From: Blastococcus sp. HT6-30
Lineage (GTDB): Bacteria; Actinomycetota; Actinomycetes; Mycobacteriales; Geodermatophilaceae
Length of the DNA stretch: 64,000 nucleotides
Direction of reading: 5' to 3'
Assembly (NCBI RefSeq): GCF_039729015.1
Contig: NZ_CP155792.1
Coordinates: forward strand, 1,632,001 to 1,696,000
Shown here one piece after another: positions 1 through 11,925 of the stretch (its first letter is position 1; the number at the start of each line of letters is the position of its first letter). The notes beneath the pieces were generated by a model that was not told where the DNA came from, ran no database searches, and saw only the letters and a list, made by a program, of their open reading frames with translations. Both the position numbers and the translations under genes were made by a program.

Positions 1-186
1 ACCCCGGTGGCCCCGTGGCGCGACCAGCTCACCTCGGCGCTCGTCGGGCTCGGCTGGAGCGCCAAGGAGGCCGAGAACGCGGTCACCCAGCTCGCGCCGG
101 TGGCCGACGAGCAGGTCGTCGCGACGGGCAGCGTCGAGGTCGCGGTGCTGCTGCGCCAGGCCCTCCAGCTCCTGGGCAGGGCATGA
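1..186 (+). CDS. ruvA: Holliday junction branch migration protein RuvA, C-terminal end (partial)
   Basis: The reading frame is open from base 1 and ends in TGA at 184-186, giving about 61 residues of a protein whose start lies outside the window. The residues look like the mobile C-terminal domain III of RuvA, the part that contacts RuvB: a helical segment containing [16 protein letters not shown], an acidic/alanine-rich linker, and a final helix ending [12 protein letters not shown]. RuvA binds the four-way junction and loads the RuvB motors. The stop overlaps the ruvB start (ATGA), so the two are co-translated. The identification rests on the fragment plus its position directly before ruvB. 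Confidence 0.85.
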   Translation, partial: TPVAPWRDQLTSALVGLGWSAKEAENAVTQLAPVADEQVVATGSVEVAVLLRQALQLLGRA

Positions 187-1307
187 GCGCCCCGTTCGAC
201 CGCTCGCTGACCGGCGAGCTGGCCGGTGAGGTGCCCCCGGAGTGGGCGGTGTCTCCGCAGGCCGGCGACGAGGAGCGGGTCGTCGAGTCCGCGCTGCGGC
301 CGCACTCGCTGGAGGACTTCATCGGCCAGCCGAAGGTGGCCCGCCAGCTCGCTCTCGTCCTCGAGGGCGCCAAGCGGCGTGGCCGCACCCCCGACCACGT
401 GCTGCTGTCCGGGCCGCCCGGGCTGGGGAAGACGAGCCTGGCGCTGATCATCGGCTCCGAGCTCGGCACGTCGGTGAAGATCACCAGCGGGCCCGCCATC
501 GAGCGCTCCGGCGACCTCGCCGCCATGCTCTCCAACCTCGCGCCCGGCGACGTCCTGTTCATCGACGAGATCCACCGCATCGCCCGCCCCGCCGAGGAGC
601 TCCTCTACATGGCGATGGAGGACTTCCGGGTCGACGTCGTCGTCGGCAAGGGGCCCGGTGCCACGGCCATCCCGCTGGAGATCAACCCGTTCACCCTCGT
701 GGGCGCCACCACCCGTGCCGGGCTGCTCACCGGCCCGCTGCGCGACCGGTTCGGCTTCGTCGGCCAGATGGAGTTCTACGAACCCGCCGACCTGCGGCGG
801 GTGCTCGCCCGCAGCGCCGCGCTGCTCGGCGTGGAGCTGACCGACGAGGGCTCGGCCGAGATCGCGGGCCGGTCCCGGGGCACCCCCCGGATCGCCAACC
901 GGCTGCTGCGCCGGGTGCGCGACTACGCCGAGGTCGAGGCCGACGGCCGGGTCACCCGCGAGGTCGCCGAGGCGGCGCTGGCCCTCTACGACGTCGACCA
1001 CCTCGGCCTGGACCGTCTCGACCGCGCCGTCCTCGAGGCGCTCGTGGTCAAGTTCGGTGGCGGGCCGGTGGGCGTCGCCACCCTCGCGGTGGCGGTGGGG
1101 GAGGAGCCGCACACCGTCGAGGAGGTGTGCGAGCCCTTCCTCGTGCGGGCGGGCCTGCTGGCCCGCACCCCGCGCGGGCGCGTCGCCACCGAAGCCGCCT
1201 GGCAGCACCTCGGACGCCCGGTGCCGCGGGGCGGCGTCCCCCTCGGGCGGGTCACAGCAGACCCGCAGGCACCGGGGTCGTCGTCAGAAGCACTGTTCGA
1301 CGCCTAG
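183..1307 (+). CDS. ruvB: Holliday junction branch migration ATPase RuvB
   Basis: This 374-residue hexameric AAA+ motor drives branch migration at Holliday junctions with RuvA. Walker A (GPPGLGKT) lies at residues 77-84, Walker B (LFIDEIH) at about 125-131, and sensor/arginine-finger residues in [18 protein letters not shown]. The C-terminal winged helix contains the family signature [19 protein letters not shown]. The ATG at 183 gives a four-base overlap with the ruvA stop and keeps the usual N-terminus ([19 protein letters not shown]). Open frame continues upstream to base 15, but that would run back through ruvA. Length and motifs are normal for the family. Confidence 0.98.
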   Translation: MSAPFDRSLTGELAGEVPPEWAVSPQAGDEERVVESALRPHSLEDFIGQPKVARQLALVLEGAKRRGRTPDHVLLSGPPGLGKTSLALIIGSELGTSVKITSGPAIERSGDLAAMLSNLAPGDVLFIDEIHRIARPAEELLYMAMEDFRVDVVVGKGPGATAIPLEINPFTLVGATTRAGLLTGPLRDRFGFVGQMEFYEPADLRRVLARSAALLGVELTDEGSAEIAGRSRGTPRIANRLLRRVRDYAEVEADGRVTREVAEAALALYDVDHLGLDRLDRAVLEALVVKFGGGPVGVATLAVAVGEEPHTVEEVCEPFLVRAGLLARTPRGRVATEAAWQHLGRPVPRGGVPLGRVTADPQAPGSSSEALFDA

Positions 1308-1310
1308 ACT
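1305..1310 (+). promoter_or_regulatory. Putative -10 element (TAGACT) for yajC-secDF
   Basis: A TAGACT hexamer overlaps the TAG stop of ruvB. The same hexamer occurs before rpe and, on the minus strand, before the cyclophilin gene, so it looks like a recurring sigma-70-type -10 box. It would leave a leader of about 135 nt before yajC. No clear -35 box is visible. Confidence 0.4.
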
Positions 1311-1452
1311 CCCGGACGCTGGCGCGCAACTCGCAGGCCGGGGACGCGCGCGTCCCGTCCGCCCGCGCGTGCCGGTGCCGACGTACCCGAGCGGTCCCGT
1401 CCCGGACCGCACCACCGCGGAGCACCAGCCGCGGAAGAGAGGCGCACCTGTC

Positions 1453-1767
1453 GTGGAGTTCTTCCCGCTGATCATGCTGGCCCTGCTGGCCGTCGTGCTG
1501 TTCGTGCTGCCCGCCCGGCAGCGCAAGCGCATGCAGGAGCAGAACGCCGCCATGCAGGCCTCGCTCACGATCGGCACCCCGGTCATGACCTCCAGCGGGC
1601 TGCACGGCACCGTCGCCGCGCTGGGTGACACCACGGTCGACCTGGAGATCGCTCCCGGCGTCGTCGTCACGTTCGCCCGCCAGGCCGTCCTCGAGGTGCG
1701 GCGCCCGGCCGACGCGACGCAGGCGGTCGACGACGACCCCTCGCGCCCGGCCGACGGCACCGTCTGA
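1453..1767 (+). CDS. yajC: Preprotein translocase subunit YajC
   Basis: This 104-residue single-pass membrane protein is the small partner of SecD-SecF in the accessory Sec complex. A hydrophobic segment covers about residues 5-21 (PLIMLALLAVVLFVLPA), followed by a basic stop-transfer (RQRKR) and the conserved cytoplasmic fold with GTPVMTSSGLHGTVAAL. The GTG at 1453 is chosen because it gives the usual short MEFFPL-like N-terminus and is preceded by a purine-rich Shine-Dalgarno (GGAAGAGAGG, 1433-1442). secD starts 14 bases after the stop, so yajC-secD-secF form one unit. Confidence 0.95.
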   Translation: MEFFPLIMLALLAVVLFVLPARQRKRMQEQNAAMQASLTIGTPVMTSSGLHGTVAALGDTTVDLEIAPGVVVTFARQAVLEVRRPADATQAVDDDPSRPADGTV

Positions 1768-1781
1768 CCCGGACGACCTCC

Positions 1782-3443
1782 GTGGCCAACCGCTCGCTCC
1801 CCGCGGGGCGCTACTTCGCCGCGTTCGCGCTGATCGTGGCGCTCCTCTACGGGCTCGTCTTCTTCACCGGGGACACCCGGACCCCGCAGCTCGGGCTGGA
1901 CCTGCGCGGCGGCACGACCGTCACGCTGACCGCCCGCACGCCGGACGGCCAGGCGCCGGCCCAGGAGGACCTGGAGCTGGCCCGCCGGATCATCGAGCAG
2001 CGGGTGAACGGCCTCGGCGTCGCCGAGGCCGAGGTGGTCACCGAGGGTGACTCCAACATCGTCATCTCCGTCCCCGGGGACGACGGCGAGCAGGCCCGCG
2101 AGCTCGGCGCCACGGCGCAGCTGCGCTTCCGGCCGGTCCTCGACGGGCCCGCCGCCGCCACCCCGGCCGAGGAGGCCACCGACGAGGAGGCCACCGACGA
2201 GGGCGCCGAGACGGCAGACGGTGGCCCGACCGGGGACGCCGCCGAGGCGACCGGCGATGCGAGTGGCGACGAGGCCACCGCCGACGAGCCCACCGGCGAT
2301 GCCGTCGCCGACCCGGCGCTCCCGGACCCCGACGCCCCCGCCGTCACGCTGGAGGAGGCGGCCGCGGCCTACGCGACCCTCACCTGCGAGGCCGAGAACC
2401 TCATCGGTGAGGTCTCGCGGCCCGACGACCACGTCGCCGCCTGCAGCGAGGACGGCGCCGCCAAGTACCTGCTCGGCCCCACGATCATCGAGGGCACCGA
2501 GATCGCCGACGCCAGCGCCGCCACGGACCCGACCGACGGCAGCTGGGTCGTCCTGCTGGACTTCGAGTCCGGGGGGCGCGAGACCTGGGCCGCCTACACG
2601 GCCGCCAACGTCGGGGCCAGCGTCGCCTTCACGCTGGACGGCCGGGTGATCTCCGCCCCGACCATCCAGGGGGCGATCAACGGGCAGACCACCATCACCG
2701 GTGACTTCGACCAGGAGTCGGCCACGGAGCTGGCCAACCAGCTCAAGTACGGCGCCCTGCCGCTCACCTTCACGCAGGCGACCGCGCAGTCGATCTCCAC
2801 CGAGCTCGGCGAGGAGCAGTTGGAGGCCGGCCTGATCGCCGGCGCCATCGGCATCGCGCTGGTGTTCGTCTACGCGCTCCTCTACTACCGGCTGCTCGGC
2901 CTGGTCATGATCGCCAGCCTCGCGCTGTCGGCGGTGGTCGTCTACGGCTGCCTGATCCTGCTCGGCCGCGAGATCGGCTTCACGCTGAGCCTGGCCGGCA
3001 TCGCCGGGTTCATCGTGTCCATCGGCATCACCGCCGACTCGTTCGTCGTCTACTTCGAGCGCCTCAAGGACGAGATCCGCGAGGGCCGGTCGCTGCGCTC
3101 GGCGGTGCCGCGGGCCTGGGTCCGTGCGCGCCGCACGATCCTCTCGGCCGACGCGGTCAGCTTCCTGGCGGCGGCGATCCTCTACCTGCTGGCGATCGGC
3201 GACGTGAAGGGCTTCGCGTTCACGCTCGGTATGTCGACCGTTCTGGACCTCGTGGTCGTCTTCCTCTTCACCCACCCGCTAATGGCGGTGCTGTCCCGGC
3301 TCAAGGGCTTCGGCCGGAACCGGTTCTCCGGTCTGGGCCGGGTGCAGCACACCCGCCGTCCGGACGCCGGTGCGCCGGCCCGCGGCCGTGAGCTCGTCGG
3401 CGCCGCCTCCGGGGCGGGCCGCCAGGACAGGAGCACCTCATGA
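1782..3443 (+). CDS. secD: Protein translocase subunit SecD
   Basis: A 553-residue RND-family membrane protein that, with SecF and YajC, uses the proton gradient to help preproteins cross SecYEG. TM1 is near residues 10-28, followed by the signature LGLDLRGGTTVTL. The large extracytoplasmic P1 domain follows, then five C-terminal TM helices holding the conserved GFTLSLAGIAGFIVSIGITA region. An unusual Ala/Glu/Asp/Thr-rich low-complexity stretch occupies about residues 124-188 inside P1. The GTG start at 1782 follows yajC closely. The stop overlaps the secF start (ATGA), indicating coupled translation. Confidence 0.97.
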   Translation: MANRSLPAGRYFAAFALIVALLYGLVFFTGDTRTPQLGLDLRGGTTVTLTARTPDGQAPAQEDLELARRIIEQRVNGLGVAEAEVVTEGDSNIVISVPGDDGEQARELGATAQLRFRPVLDGPAAATPAEEATDEEATDEGAETADGGPTGDAAEATGDASGDEATADEPTGDAVADPALPDPDAPAVTLEEAAAAYATLTCEAENLIGEVSRPDDHVAACSEDGAAKYLLGPTIIEGTEIADASAATDPTDGSWVVLLDFESGGRETWAAYTAANVGASVAFTLDGRVISAPTIQGAINGQTTITGDFDQESATELANQLKYGALPLTFTQATAQSISTELGEEQLEAGLIAGAIGIALVFVYALLYYRLLGLVMIASLALSAVVVYGCLILLGREIGFTLSLAGIAGFIVSIGITADSFVVYFERLKDEIREGRSLRSAVPRAWVRARRTILSADAVSFLAAAILYLLAIGDVKGFAFTLGMSTVLDLVVVFLFTHPLMAVLSRLKGFGRNRFSGLGRVQHTRRPDAGAPARGRELVGAASGAGRQDRSTS

Positions 3444-4762
3444 CCCGCCCCACCGACCCGGCGGAGCAGGCGCAGGTGGGCGTCGGCGAGGACGCGCTCG
3501 CCGACGCCGGGCTGCCGCAGGACCCCGGAGGCGACGACGTCCCGGCGGCTCCCGCGACGGGAGGCGGCCGGCGCGGGAGCCTCACCCAGCGGCTGTACAA
3601 CGGGGAGGCCGGGCTGGACGTCGTCGGCCGCAGCCGGCTGATCTACAGGATCACCGCGGTGGTCGTGCTGCTGTGCATCGCCTCGATGGTCTTCCGGGGC
3701 TTCAACTTCGGCATCGACTTCGAGGGCGGCAACAGCTTCCGGCTGCCCGGCACCGAGCAGCAGCTGCAGGAGGCCCGAGCCGCGGCGGAGGACGCCGGGG
3801 CGGAGGTCGCCACCGCCCAGGTGGTCGGCGGCAACACCCTGCTCCTGCGCACCGCGCAGCTGGACAACGAGACAGAGCGCGCCGTCGTGGACGCGGTGGC
3901 CGACGCGGTCGGCATCGCGCCGGACCAGGTCAGCCCCGAGTCGGTCAGCGCCGAGTGGGGCGAGGACATCACCAGCCAGGCGCTGGTGGCGCTCGTGGTC
4001 TTCCTCGTCGCCGTGGTGCTCTTCCTGGCTGTGCGCTTCCAGCCGAAGATGGCGGTCGGCGCGATGGGCGCGCTGGCGCACGACATCATCGTGACCGCCG
4101 GTGTCTACGCGCTGGTCGGTTTCGAGGTGACCCCCTCGACCGTCATCGGCTTCCTCACCATCCTGGGGTTCTCCCTCTACGACACCGTCGTGGTCTTCGA
4201 CAAGGTCGACGAGAACACCCGCGGCCTCGAGCGCAGCGCCCGCATGACGTGGGGCGAGGCGGCGAACCTCGCGGTCAACCAGACGCTGATGCGGTCCATC
4301 AACACGTCGGTCATCGCGCTGCTGCCGGTCGCCGGCCTGCTCTTCGTCGGTGCCGGGCTGCTCGGCGTCGGCACGCTCAAGGACCTCGCGCTGGTGCTGT
4401 TCGTCGGCCTGGCCGCCGGCACCTACTCGTCGATCTTCCTGGCGACGCCGATCGTGGCCGACCTCAAGGAGCGCGAGCCGGCCCAGGAGGCGCTGCGCCG
4501 CCGGGTGCTCGCCCGGCGCTCCTCGGCGGCCCGCACCGGTGGTGCCCCGGCCGGGCCGGTGGCCAGCGCCCGCCGGCGCCGACCGGGCGGCGCGACTGCC
4601 GTGGCCGACCTGCCGGGGACGGTGACCGCGGACGTCGTCGTCGAGTCGCCGGCCTCGGTCCGGCCGGACGGAGCGCGGGGTGCCACCCTGGCGCCGCGTC
4701 CGGGTGCCCGCCCACAGCGCCCCGACGGCCGCAGCCGGCCCATGGTCAAGCGCCGCCGGTGA
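3440..4762 (+). CDS. secF: Protein translocase subunit SecF
   Basis: This 440-residue partner of SecD has six TM helices in the RND arrangement. A 60-residue hydrophilic N-terminus precedes TM1, then comes the SecF signature FRGFNFGIDFEGGNSF and the C-terminal helices with GFLTILGFSLYDTVVVFDKV and VGAGLLGVGTLKDLALVLFVG. The tail after the last helix (about 100 residues) is basic and Pro/Arg/Ala-rich and looks disordered. Actinobacterial SecF proteins often carry such tails. The ATG overlaps the secD stop and has a good Shine-Dalgarno (AGGACAGGAG). The last bases overlap the apt start (GTGA). Confidence 0.97.
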   Translation: MTRPTDPAEQAQVGVGEDALADAGLPQDPGGDDVPAAPATGGGRRGSLTQRLYNGEAGLDVVGRSRLIYRITAVVVLLCIASMVFRGFNFGIDFEGGNSFRLPGTEQQLQEARAAAEDAGAEVATAQVVGGNTLLLRTAQLDNETERAVVDAVADAVGIAPDQVSPESVSAEWGEDITSQALVALVVFLVAVVLFLAVRFQPKMAVGAMGALAHDIIVTAGVYALVGFEVTPSTVIGFLTILGFSLYDTVVVFDKVDENTRGLERSARMTWGEAANLAVNQTLMRSINTSVIALLPVAGLLFVGAGLLGVGTLKDLALVLFVGLAAGTYSSIFLATPIVADLKEREPAQEALRRRVLARRSSAARTGGAPAGPVASARRRRPGGATAVADLPGTVTADVVVESPASVRPDGARGATLAPRPGARPQRPDGRSRPMVKRRR

Positions 4763-5343
4763 GCGGTCCCACCGAGCAGCCGCTCGACGAGCTCATCGCC
4801 TCGCTCACGGTCGACGTGCCCGACCACCCGCAGCCCGGCGTCGTCTTCCGCGACCTCACGCCCGTCTTCGCCGACGGGGTGGCCTTCCGGCGCATGGTCG
4901 ACGGGCTGGCGGCGCCGGCGGTCTCCGACCCGCGGGCGGCCGCGCTGGCGGCCAGCAGCCCGGGGAGGCACGACTTCGACGTCGTCGTCGGCGTGGAGGC
5001 ACGCGGGTTCCTGCTCGCGGCGGCGGTCGCGCTGGACGCCGGGGTGGGCGTCGTCCCGGTGCGCAAGGCTGGGAAGCTGCCGCGTGAGCGGATCGCGGCG
5101 GATTACGCGCTGGAGTACGGCACCGCGACGCTGGAGCTGCACTCCGACTCGATCAGGCCCGGTCAGCGGGTGCTGGTCGTCGACGACGTGCTGGCCACCG
5201 GCGGCACGCTGGCGGCCGCGGTCGCCCTGGTCGAGCAGCTGGGCGGGGTGGTCGCCGCGGTCTCGGTCGTCGTGGAGCTCGCCGCGCTCGGCGGGCGGCA
5301 GGTGCTGGTACCGCACGCCGTGCACGCCCTCTGGACGACCTGA
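4759..5343 (+). CDS. apt: Adenine phosphoribosyltransferase
   Basis: A 194-residue type I phosphoribosyltransferase that salvages adenine to AMP with PRPP in the cytosol. The PRPP-binding motif [13 protein letters not shown] and the upstream flexible loop with RKAGKLPRE are both present, as is the family sequence [14 protein letters not shown] near the N-terminus. A short alanine-rich insertion (about residues 54-72) makes it slightly longer than usual. GTG at 4759 is chosen because it overlaps the secF stop (GTGA). The order secD-secF-apt-relA is conserved in actinobacteria. Confidence 0.95.
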   Translation: MSGPTEQPLDELIASLTVDVPDHPQPGVVFRDLTPVFADGVAFRRMVDGLAAPAVSDPRAAALAASSPGRHDFDVVVGVEARGFLLAAAVALDAGVGVVPVRKAGKLPRERIAADYALEYGTATLELHSDSIRPGQRVLVVDDVLATGGTLAAAVALVEQLGGVVAAVSVVVELAALGGRQVLVPHAVHALWTT

Positions 5344-5392
5344 CCGGGGGAGAAGGCACTCGTCGGCGCGGCGTCCACGGGCAGGGTCCCGC

Positions 5393-5398
5393 TAGCAT
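5393..5398 (+). promoter_or_regulatory. Putative -10 element (TAGCAT) for relA
   Basis: TAGCAT overlaps the upstream in-frame ATG of the relA reading frame. If transcription starts about 7 nt downstream, that ATG cannot be translated from this transcript, and the GTG at 5436 with its GCAGGAG Shine-Dalgarno (5424-5430) becomes the start. Confidence 0.35.
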
Positions 5399-5435
5399 GG
5401 GTAAGGTCCCCCCTCTGCCAGCCGCAGGAGTCGCC

Positions 5436-7889
<2,454 letters not shown>

Positions 7890-7890
7890 G

Positions 7891-7937
7891 GCCCGGTCCG
7901 GAGGCTCGTCCCGAGCCTGCGAGGGACGGGGTCCTTC
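7891..7937 (-). terminator. Hairpin repeat between convergent relA and cyclophilin genes (family copy 1)
   Basis: Read on the minus strand it begins GAAGGACCCCGTCCC, sharing GA with the TGA stop of the cyclophilin gene. It contains an inner hairpin (GGCTCG/CGAGCC, 7903-7917) and an imperfect outer stem. The same sequence follows rpoZ and hisE, with looser versions after metK and bldD. Lying between two convergent genes, it probably terminates both. There is no U-tract. Confidence 0.55.
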
Positions 7938-8784
7938 ACCCGACGACGGCCATGTCCTCGATGGTCACGGGGATGTTCGGCGCGCCGTCGCCGGGGCCCT
8001 CGGCGCCCTGGACGCCGCCGGCGGCGACCTGGTCGAGGACCGCGAGTCCCGCCTCGTCGATCGTGCCGACGACGGTGTACTCCGGCGGCAGCTCGGTGTC
8101 GACGAAGGTCAGGAAGAACTGGCCACCGGTGCTGTTGGGCGCCGCGGTCTTGGCCATGGCGACGGTCCCCCGGGGATAGGTGGTCTCCGGGGTGACCTCC
8201 TCGGCGTACTTGTAGCTCGGGCCGCCCGCCCCGGTGCCGGTGGGGTCGCCGCACTGGAGGACGCCGAAGGTCTCCGCGTTGACCAGCCGGTGGCAGGAGG
8301 TGTCGTCGTAGAAGCCCTGCTCGGTGAGGTACACGAAGCTGGCCGCGGCGCAGGGGGCCTTCGCCCGGTCGAGGGTGAGGGTGAGGTCTCCCTGGCTGGT
8401 CTCCATCAGGAGCGTGGCGGTGCCCTGGGTGGGGGTGGCCTCGGGGTCCGGCGGGGTGCCCACGTCGGTGAGGTTGGTGTTCCCCGACTCGTCCGGCAGG
8501 TACTCGCAGGTGACGGTGCCGTCGGCGTTGGTGGTCCGCGCGGCCGCCGAGCTGGTCGCGGCCGGGGTCGTCGGCGTGGTCGTGCCGGCCGCCCGGTCGT
8601 CGGTGTCGTCGCCGCCGAACGCGCCGGTGATCAGCAGCGCCGCGCCGGCCACGACGACCAGGGCGAGCGCGGTGAGGAGGACGCCCAGGTTGCGGCGGCG
8701 CTTCTTCGCCTGCTCGGCGCGGCGCTCCAGCTGACGCTGCAGGTGACGCTGCGCGGCTTCGCGACGCTGCTTGTTCGTGGGCAC
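7936..8784 (-). CDS. Membrane-anchored cyclophilin-type peptidyl-prolyl isomerase
   Basis: A 282-residue protein with a basic, glutamine-rich cytoplasmic N-terminus, one TM segment near residues 34-54 ([20 protein letters not shown]), a Thr/Ala-rich linker, then a cyclophilin domain. The domain shows [41 protein letters not shown] and an FG-type ending, as in actinobacterial PpiB-like proteins. It likely assists proline isomerisation of exported proteins outside the membrane. The start ATG is the first in frame. A TAGACT -10 box lies about 90 nt upstream on the minus strand. It is convergent with relA and divergent from the metallo-hydrolase gene. Confidence 0.9.
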   Translation of the reverse strand: MPTNKQRREAAQRHLQRQLERRAEQAKKRRRNLGVLLTALALVVVAGAALLITGAFGGDDTDDRAAGTTTPTTPAATSSAAARTTNADGTVTCEYLPDESGNTNLTDVGTPPDPEATPTQGTATLLMETSQGDLTLTLDRAKAPCAAASFVYLTEQGFYDDTSCHRLVNAETFGVLQCGDPTGTGAGGPSYKYAEEVTPETTYPRGTVAMAKTAAPNSTGGQFFLTFVDTELPPEYTVVGTIDEAGLAVLDQVAAGGVQGAEGPGDGAPNIPVTIEDMAVVG

Positions 8785-8871
8785 GGGTGCGGACTCCTCG
8801 GGCGGACGGGGGCGCGGTGGGCGGCCTCGACGGCGGTGCGGACGGGCGGCTGCGGCGTTGGTCGGGGTGCG

Positions 8872-8877
8872 AGTCTA
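8872..8877 (-). promoter_or_regulatory. Putative -10 element (TAGACT, minus strand) for the cyclophilin gene
   Basis: On the minus strand the hexamer TAGACT lies in the divergent region, about 87 nt before the cyclophilin ATG. The same hexamer precedes yajC and rpe. No convincing -35 box is visible. Confidence 0.35.
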
Positions 8878-8931
8878 GGTGGCGGACCTGGGCGATCCCT
8901 GGCAGCGCCGGAACCCGCGGGTGGCCCCGCG

Positions 8932-8937
8932 TAACCT
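8932..8937 (+). promoter_or_regulatory. Leaderless -10 element (TAACCT) of the metallo-hydrolase gene
   Basis: TAACCT ends six nucleotides before the GTG at 8944, so transcription would start at the start codon itself. No Shine-Dalgarno is present. The same geometry recurs at several other genes in the window. Confidence 0.5.
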
Positions 8938-8943
8938 GCACGG

Positions 8944-9627
8944 GTGCTCATCCGCTCGTTCCCCGCCGGCGCGTTCGGCACCAACTGCTACGCGGTCGCC
9001 TCCCGGCCGGGGTCGGAGTGCGTCGTCGTCGACCCGGGCATGGACGCCGTCGAGCCCTTGGCCCGCATGCTCGCCGAGGACGGCCTCAAGCCGGTCGCGG
9101 TCGTGCTGACCCACGGCCACCTCGACCACACCTTCTCGGTGCTGCCGGTGTGCGACGGCTACGACATCCCGGCCTACCTGCACCCGAGCGACCACGGCAT
9201 GCTCAGCGACCCGGTGCGCTGGCACGGTCCCGCGCTGGCCCCGCTGATCACCGGGGTGCGGCTGCCCGACCCGTCGGACGTCCGCACGCTCGACGACGGC
9301 GCGGTGCTCTCGCTGGCCGGGGTGGACCTCACCGTCCGGCACGCGCCCGGCCACACCCAGGGCTCGGTCGTCTTCGAGCTGGACCTGGGAGAGGCACCCG
9401 GGCTGCTCGCCGGCGACGTGCTGTTCGCCGGCTCGGTGGGCCGCGTCGACCTGCCCGGCGGCTCGTGGGACGCGATGCTCCGGTCCCTGCAGGACGTCGT
9501 GCTGCCGCTGGCCGACGAGACGGTGGTGCTGCCCGGTCACGGTCCGGCGACCACGATCGGCCGCGAGCGGGCCACCAACCCGTACCTGGCCGAGGCGGCT
9601 TCCGCGCCGAAGGGGCGCGGGCTGTGA
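8944..9627 (+). CDS. MBL-fold metallo-hydrolase (glyoxalase II-like)
   Basis: A 227-residue cytosolic metallo-beta-lactamase-fold hydrolase. The zinc motif HxHxDH is seen as THGHLDHT near residue 58. Further ligands are HAPGHTQGS, the Asp in LLAGDVLF and the final His in LPGHGPAT. The fold resembles hydroxyacylglutathione hydrolase/YcbL-type proteins, but the substrate cannot be read from the sequence. GTG 8944 follows a leaderless promoter. The stop overlaps the hisS start (GTGA). This gene sits before hisS in many actinobacteria, which does not reveal its substrate. Confidence 0.9.
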   Translation: MLIRSFPAGAFGTNCYAVASRPGSECVVVDPGMDAVEPLARMLAEDGLKPVAVVLTHGHLDHTFSVLPVCDGYDIPAYLHPSDHGMLSDPVRWHGPALAPLITGVRLPDPSDVRTLDDGAVLSLAGVDLTVRHAPGHTQGSVVFELDLGEAPGLLAGDVLFAGSVGRVDLPGGSWDAMLRSLQDVVLPLADETVVLPGHGPATTIGRERATNPYLAEAASAPKGRGL

Positions 9628-10886
9628 GCGGGCTGACCGCTCCCAAGGGCACCTTCGACATCCTGCCCCCGGAGTCGGCGCGGTTCCTCGCCGTCCGCGA
9701 TGCGCTGACCGCACCGCTGCGCCGGGCCGGCTACGGGTACGTCGAGACGCCGGTGTTCGAGGAGACCGCCGTCTTCTCCCGCGGCGTCGGTGAGTCCACC
9801 GATGTCGTGACCAAGGAGATGTACACGTTCGAGGACCGGGGCGGGCGCTCGCTGACCCTGCGCCCCGAGCTCACCGCCGGGCTGATGCGGGCCTTCATCG
9901 AGCACCGGCTGCACGCCGGCGCGCTGCCGGCGAAGCTCTGGACGGTCGGCTCGGCCTTCCGCTACGAGCGGCCGCAGGCCGGGCGGTACCGTCACTTCAC
10001 CCAGGTGGACATGGAGGCGCTCGGCGTCGACGACCCCGCGCTGGACGCCGAGGTGGTGGCGCTCGGCGTCCAGGGCTTCCGCGACCTGGGGCTGACCGAC
10101 TTCGAGCTGCTCCTGACCTCGCTCGGTGACGCCACCTGCCGGCCGCAGTACCGCGAGCTGCTCGTCGCCTACCTGGACAAGCTCGACCTCGACGAGGAGA
10201 CGCGGCGGCGGGCGGCGATCAACCCGCTGCGGGTGCTCGACGACAAGCGGCCGGAGGTCCAGGCGCAGCTCGACGACGCCCCACTGATGGTCGACCACCT
10301 CTCGGACTCCACCCGAGCCCACTACGACGCCGTCCGTCAGCACCTCACCGACCTGGGCGTGAGCTGGACGGAGGCGCCCAAGCTGGTGCGCGGTCTGGAC
10401 TACTACACGAAGACGACGTTCGAGTTCGTGCACAACGGGCTGGGCGCGCAGTCGGCCATCGGCGGCGGGGGGCGCTACGACGGGTTGTCCGCGGCGCTGG
10501 GCGGCCCCGACGTCTCGGGTATCGGCTACGCCGTCGGGGTCGACCGCACGCTGCTCGCCGTCCAGGCCGAGGGCCTCGACGTCGGGGCGGTGGCGGGCGT
10601 GCAGGCGTTCGTCGTCCCGCTCGGGACGGAGGCCAAGCGGCTGGCGGTCCGGCTGGTCGGTCAGCTCCGGCAGGCGGGGATCGCCGCCGACACCGTCTAC
10701 GGCGACCGCGGGCTCAAGGGCGCGATGAAGGCGGCCGACCGCTCCGGCGCCTCGCACGTCGTCGTCATCGGGGAGCGCGACCTGGCCGAGGGCGTGGGCC
10801 AGCTGAAGGACATGGGCACCGGCGAGCAGCGAGCCGTCCCGGTGGGGGAGCTGCTGGAGACGGTGCGTGCGAGTGTGGAGGGATGA
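9624..10886 (+). CDS. hisS: Histidine--tRNA ligase
   Basis: This 420-residue class II aminoacyl-tRNA synthetase charges tRNA-His. Class II motif 2 is seen around [18 protein letters not shown] and motif 3 in the [19 protein letters not shown] region. The histidine A-motif appears as [14 protein letters not shown]. The C-terminal anticodon-binding domain contains [18 protein letters not shown]. The GTG at 9624 overlaps the preceding stop and gives the conserved N-terminus [15 protein letters not shown]. The stop overlaps the following aldo/keto reductase start. No T-box or His-rich leader peptide is visible upstream. Confidence 0.97.
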   Translation: MSGLTAPKGTFDILPPESARFLAVRDALTAPLRRAGYGYVETPVFEETAVFSRGVGESTDVVTKEMYTFEDRGGRSLTLRPELTAGLMRAFIEHRLHAGALPAKLWTVGSAFRYERPQAGRYRHFTQVDMEALGVDDPALDAEVVALGVQGFRDLGLTDFELLLTSLGDATCRPQYRELLVAYLDKLDLDEETRRRAAINPLRVLDDKRPEVQAQLDDAPLMVDHLSDSTRAHYDAVRQHLTDLGVSWTEAPKLVRGLDYYTKTTFEFVHNGLGAQSAIGGGGRYDGLSAALGGPDVSGIGYAVGVDRTLLAVQAEGLDVGAVAGVQAFVVPLGTEAKRLAVRLVGQLRQAGIAADTVYGDRGLKGAMKAADRSGASHVVVIGERDLAEGVGQLKDMGTGEQRAVPVGELLETVRASVEG

Positions 10887-11872
10887 GCATGGAACAGCGA
10901 CCACTCGGCCGGACCGGGGCAGACGTCAGCGTGATCGGCCTCGGCACGTGGCAGCTCGGTGGTGACTGGGGGGAGGTCGACGAGGACACCGCCGGTACGG
11001 TCCTCGACGCCGCGCTCGACGCCGGCGTGACCCTGCTGGACACCGCGGACGTCTACGGCGACGGCCGCTCGGAGGAGCGCATCCGCAAGGCGCTGGCGCC
11101 GCGCGCCGACCGGCCGTTCGTGGCGACCAAGGCCGGCCGGCGCGCGGACCCGTTCACCGCCGAGCAGTACACCCCGGAGAACCTGCGGGCCTGGGTCGAC
11201 CGGTCCCGCCGCAACCTCGGTGTCGACACCCTCGACCTCGTGCAGCTGCACTGCCCGCCGACCGCCGTCTACTCCGACCAGCGGGTGTACGACACCCTCG
11301 ACGGGTTCGTCGCCGACGGGTCCGTCGCCGCGTACGGCGTCTCCGTGGAGACCGTGGCGGAGGGGCTGACGGCCCTGGAGCACGAGGGGGTCCAGACGAT
11401 CCAGGTCATCCTCAACATCTTCCGGCGGAAGCCGCTGGACGAGCTGCTCCCCGCTGCGCAGCGCGCCGGCGTCGGGATCCTCGCCCGCGTGCCCCTGGCC
11501 AGCGGGCTGCTCACGGGCAAGTACGACGAGTCGACGACGTTCCCGGCCGACGACCACCGGAACTTCAACCGCAACGGCGAGGCCTTCGACGTCGGCGAGA
11601 CGTTCGCCGGGGTGCCCTTCGAGGTCGGCATCGAGGCCGCCCGGGAGGTCGCCGCGATCGCCGGCGACGCCGTGCCGACGGCCGCCTTCGCCCTGCGCTG
11701 GGTCATCGACCAGCCCGGCGTCACCACCGTCATCCCGGGGGCGCGCAACGTCACCCAGGTCCGCGGCAACGCCGCGGCGGCCACGATGGCGCCGTTGTCG
11801 GACGCCCAGCTCTCCGACCTCGAGCGGCTGTACGACGAGCGCATCCGCGCCCACGTGCACGACCGCTGGTGA
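10883..11872 (+). CDS. Aldo/keto reductase (YajO/Tas-like)
   Basis: A 329-residue NAD(P)H-dependent aldo/keto reductase with a TIM-barrel. The catalytic tetrad context is visible: [15 protein letters not shown] (Asp and Tyr), VATKAG (Lys) and LVQLHCPP (His). The C-terminal cofactor-binding stretch is [16 protein letters not shown]. The substrate is unknown. The ATG at 10883 overlaps the hisS stop (ATGA); a second ATG six bases on is an alternative. It lies between two tRNA synthetase genes and could be co-transcribed with hisS. Confidence 0.9.
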   Translation: MSMEQRPLGRTGADVSVIGLGTWQLGGDWGEVDEDTAGTVLDAALDAGVTLLDTADVYGDGRSEERIRKALAPRADRPFVATKAGRRADPFTAEQYTPENLRAWVDRSRRNLGVDTLDLVQLHCPPTAVYSDQRVYDTLDGFVADGSVAAYGVSVETVAEGLTALEHEGVQTIQVILNIFRRKPLDELLPAAQRAGVGILARVPLASGLLTGKYDESTTFPADDHRNFNRNGEAFDVGETFAGVPFEVGIEAAREVAAIAGDAVPTAAFALRWVIDQPGVTTVIPGARNVTQVRGNAAAATMAPLSDAQLSDLERLYDERIRAHVHDRW

Positions 11873-11925
11873 GCCACTCCTCCCTCTCTGCACCATCTCC
11901 CGCCACCCACCCGAAGGAATTCCCC

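Noticed and set aside
1284-3275. Long minus-strand open frames (over 600 codons) opposite yajC-secD, and similar ones opposite relA, aspS, carB, metK and priA
   Set aside because: They mirror strong plus-strand genes, have low-complexity Arg/Gly/Val/Asp compositions and no domains; such shadows are expected at this GC content.
5397-5435. ATG 5397 as relA start
   Set aside because: It lies within a likely -10 hexamer, while GTG 5436 has a well-spaced Shine-Dalgarno; kept only as an alternative.
11869-11925. GTG 11869 as aspS start
   Set aside because: It would add 19 residues not typical of the family and lacks the Shine-Dalgarno found before GTG 11926.
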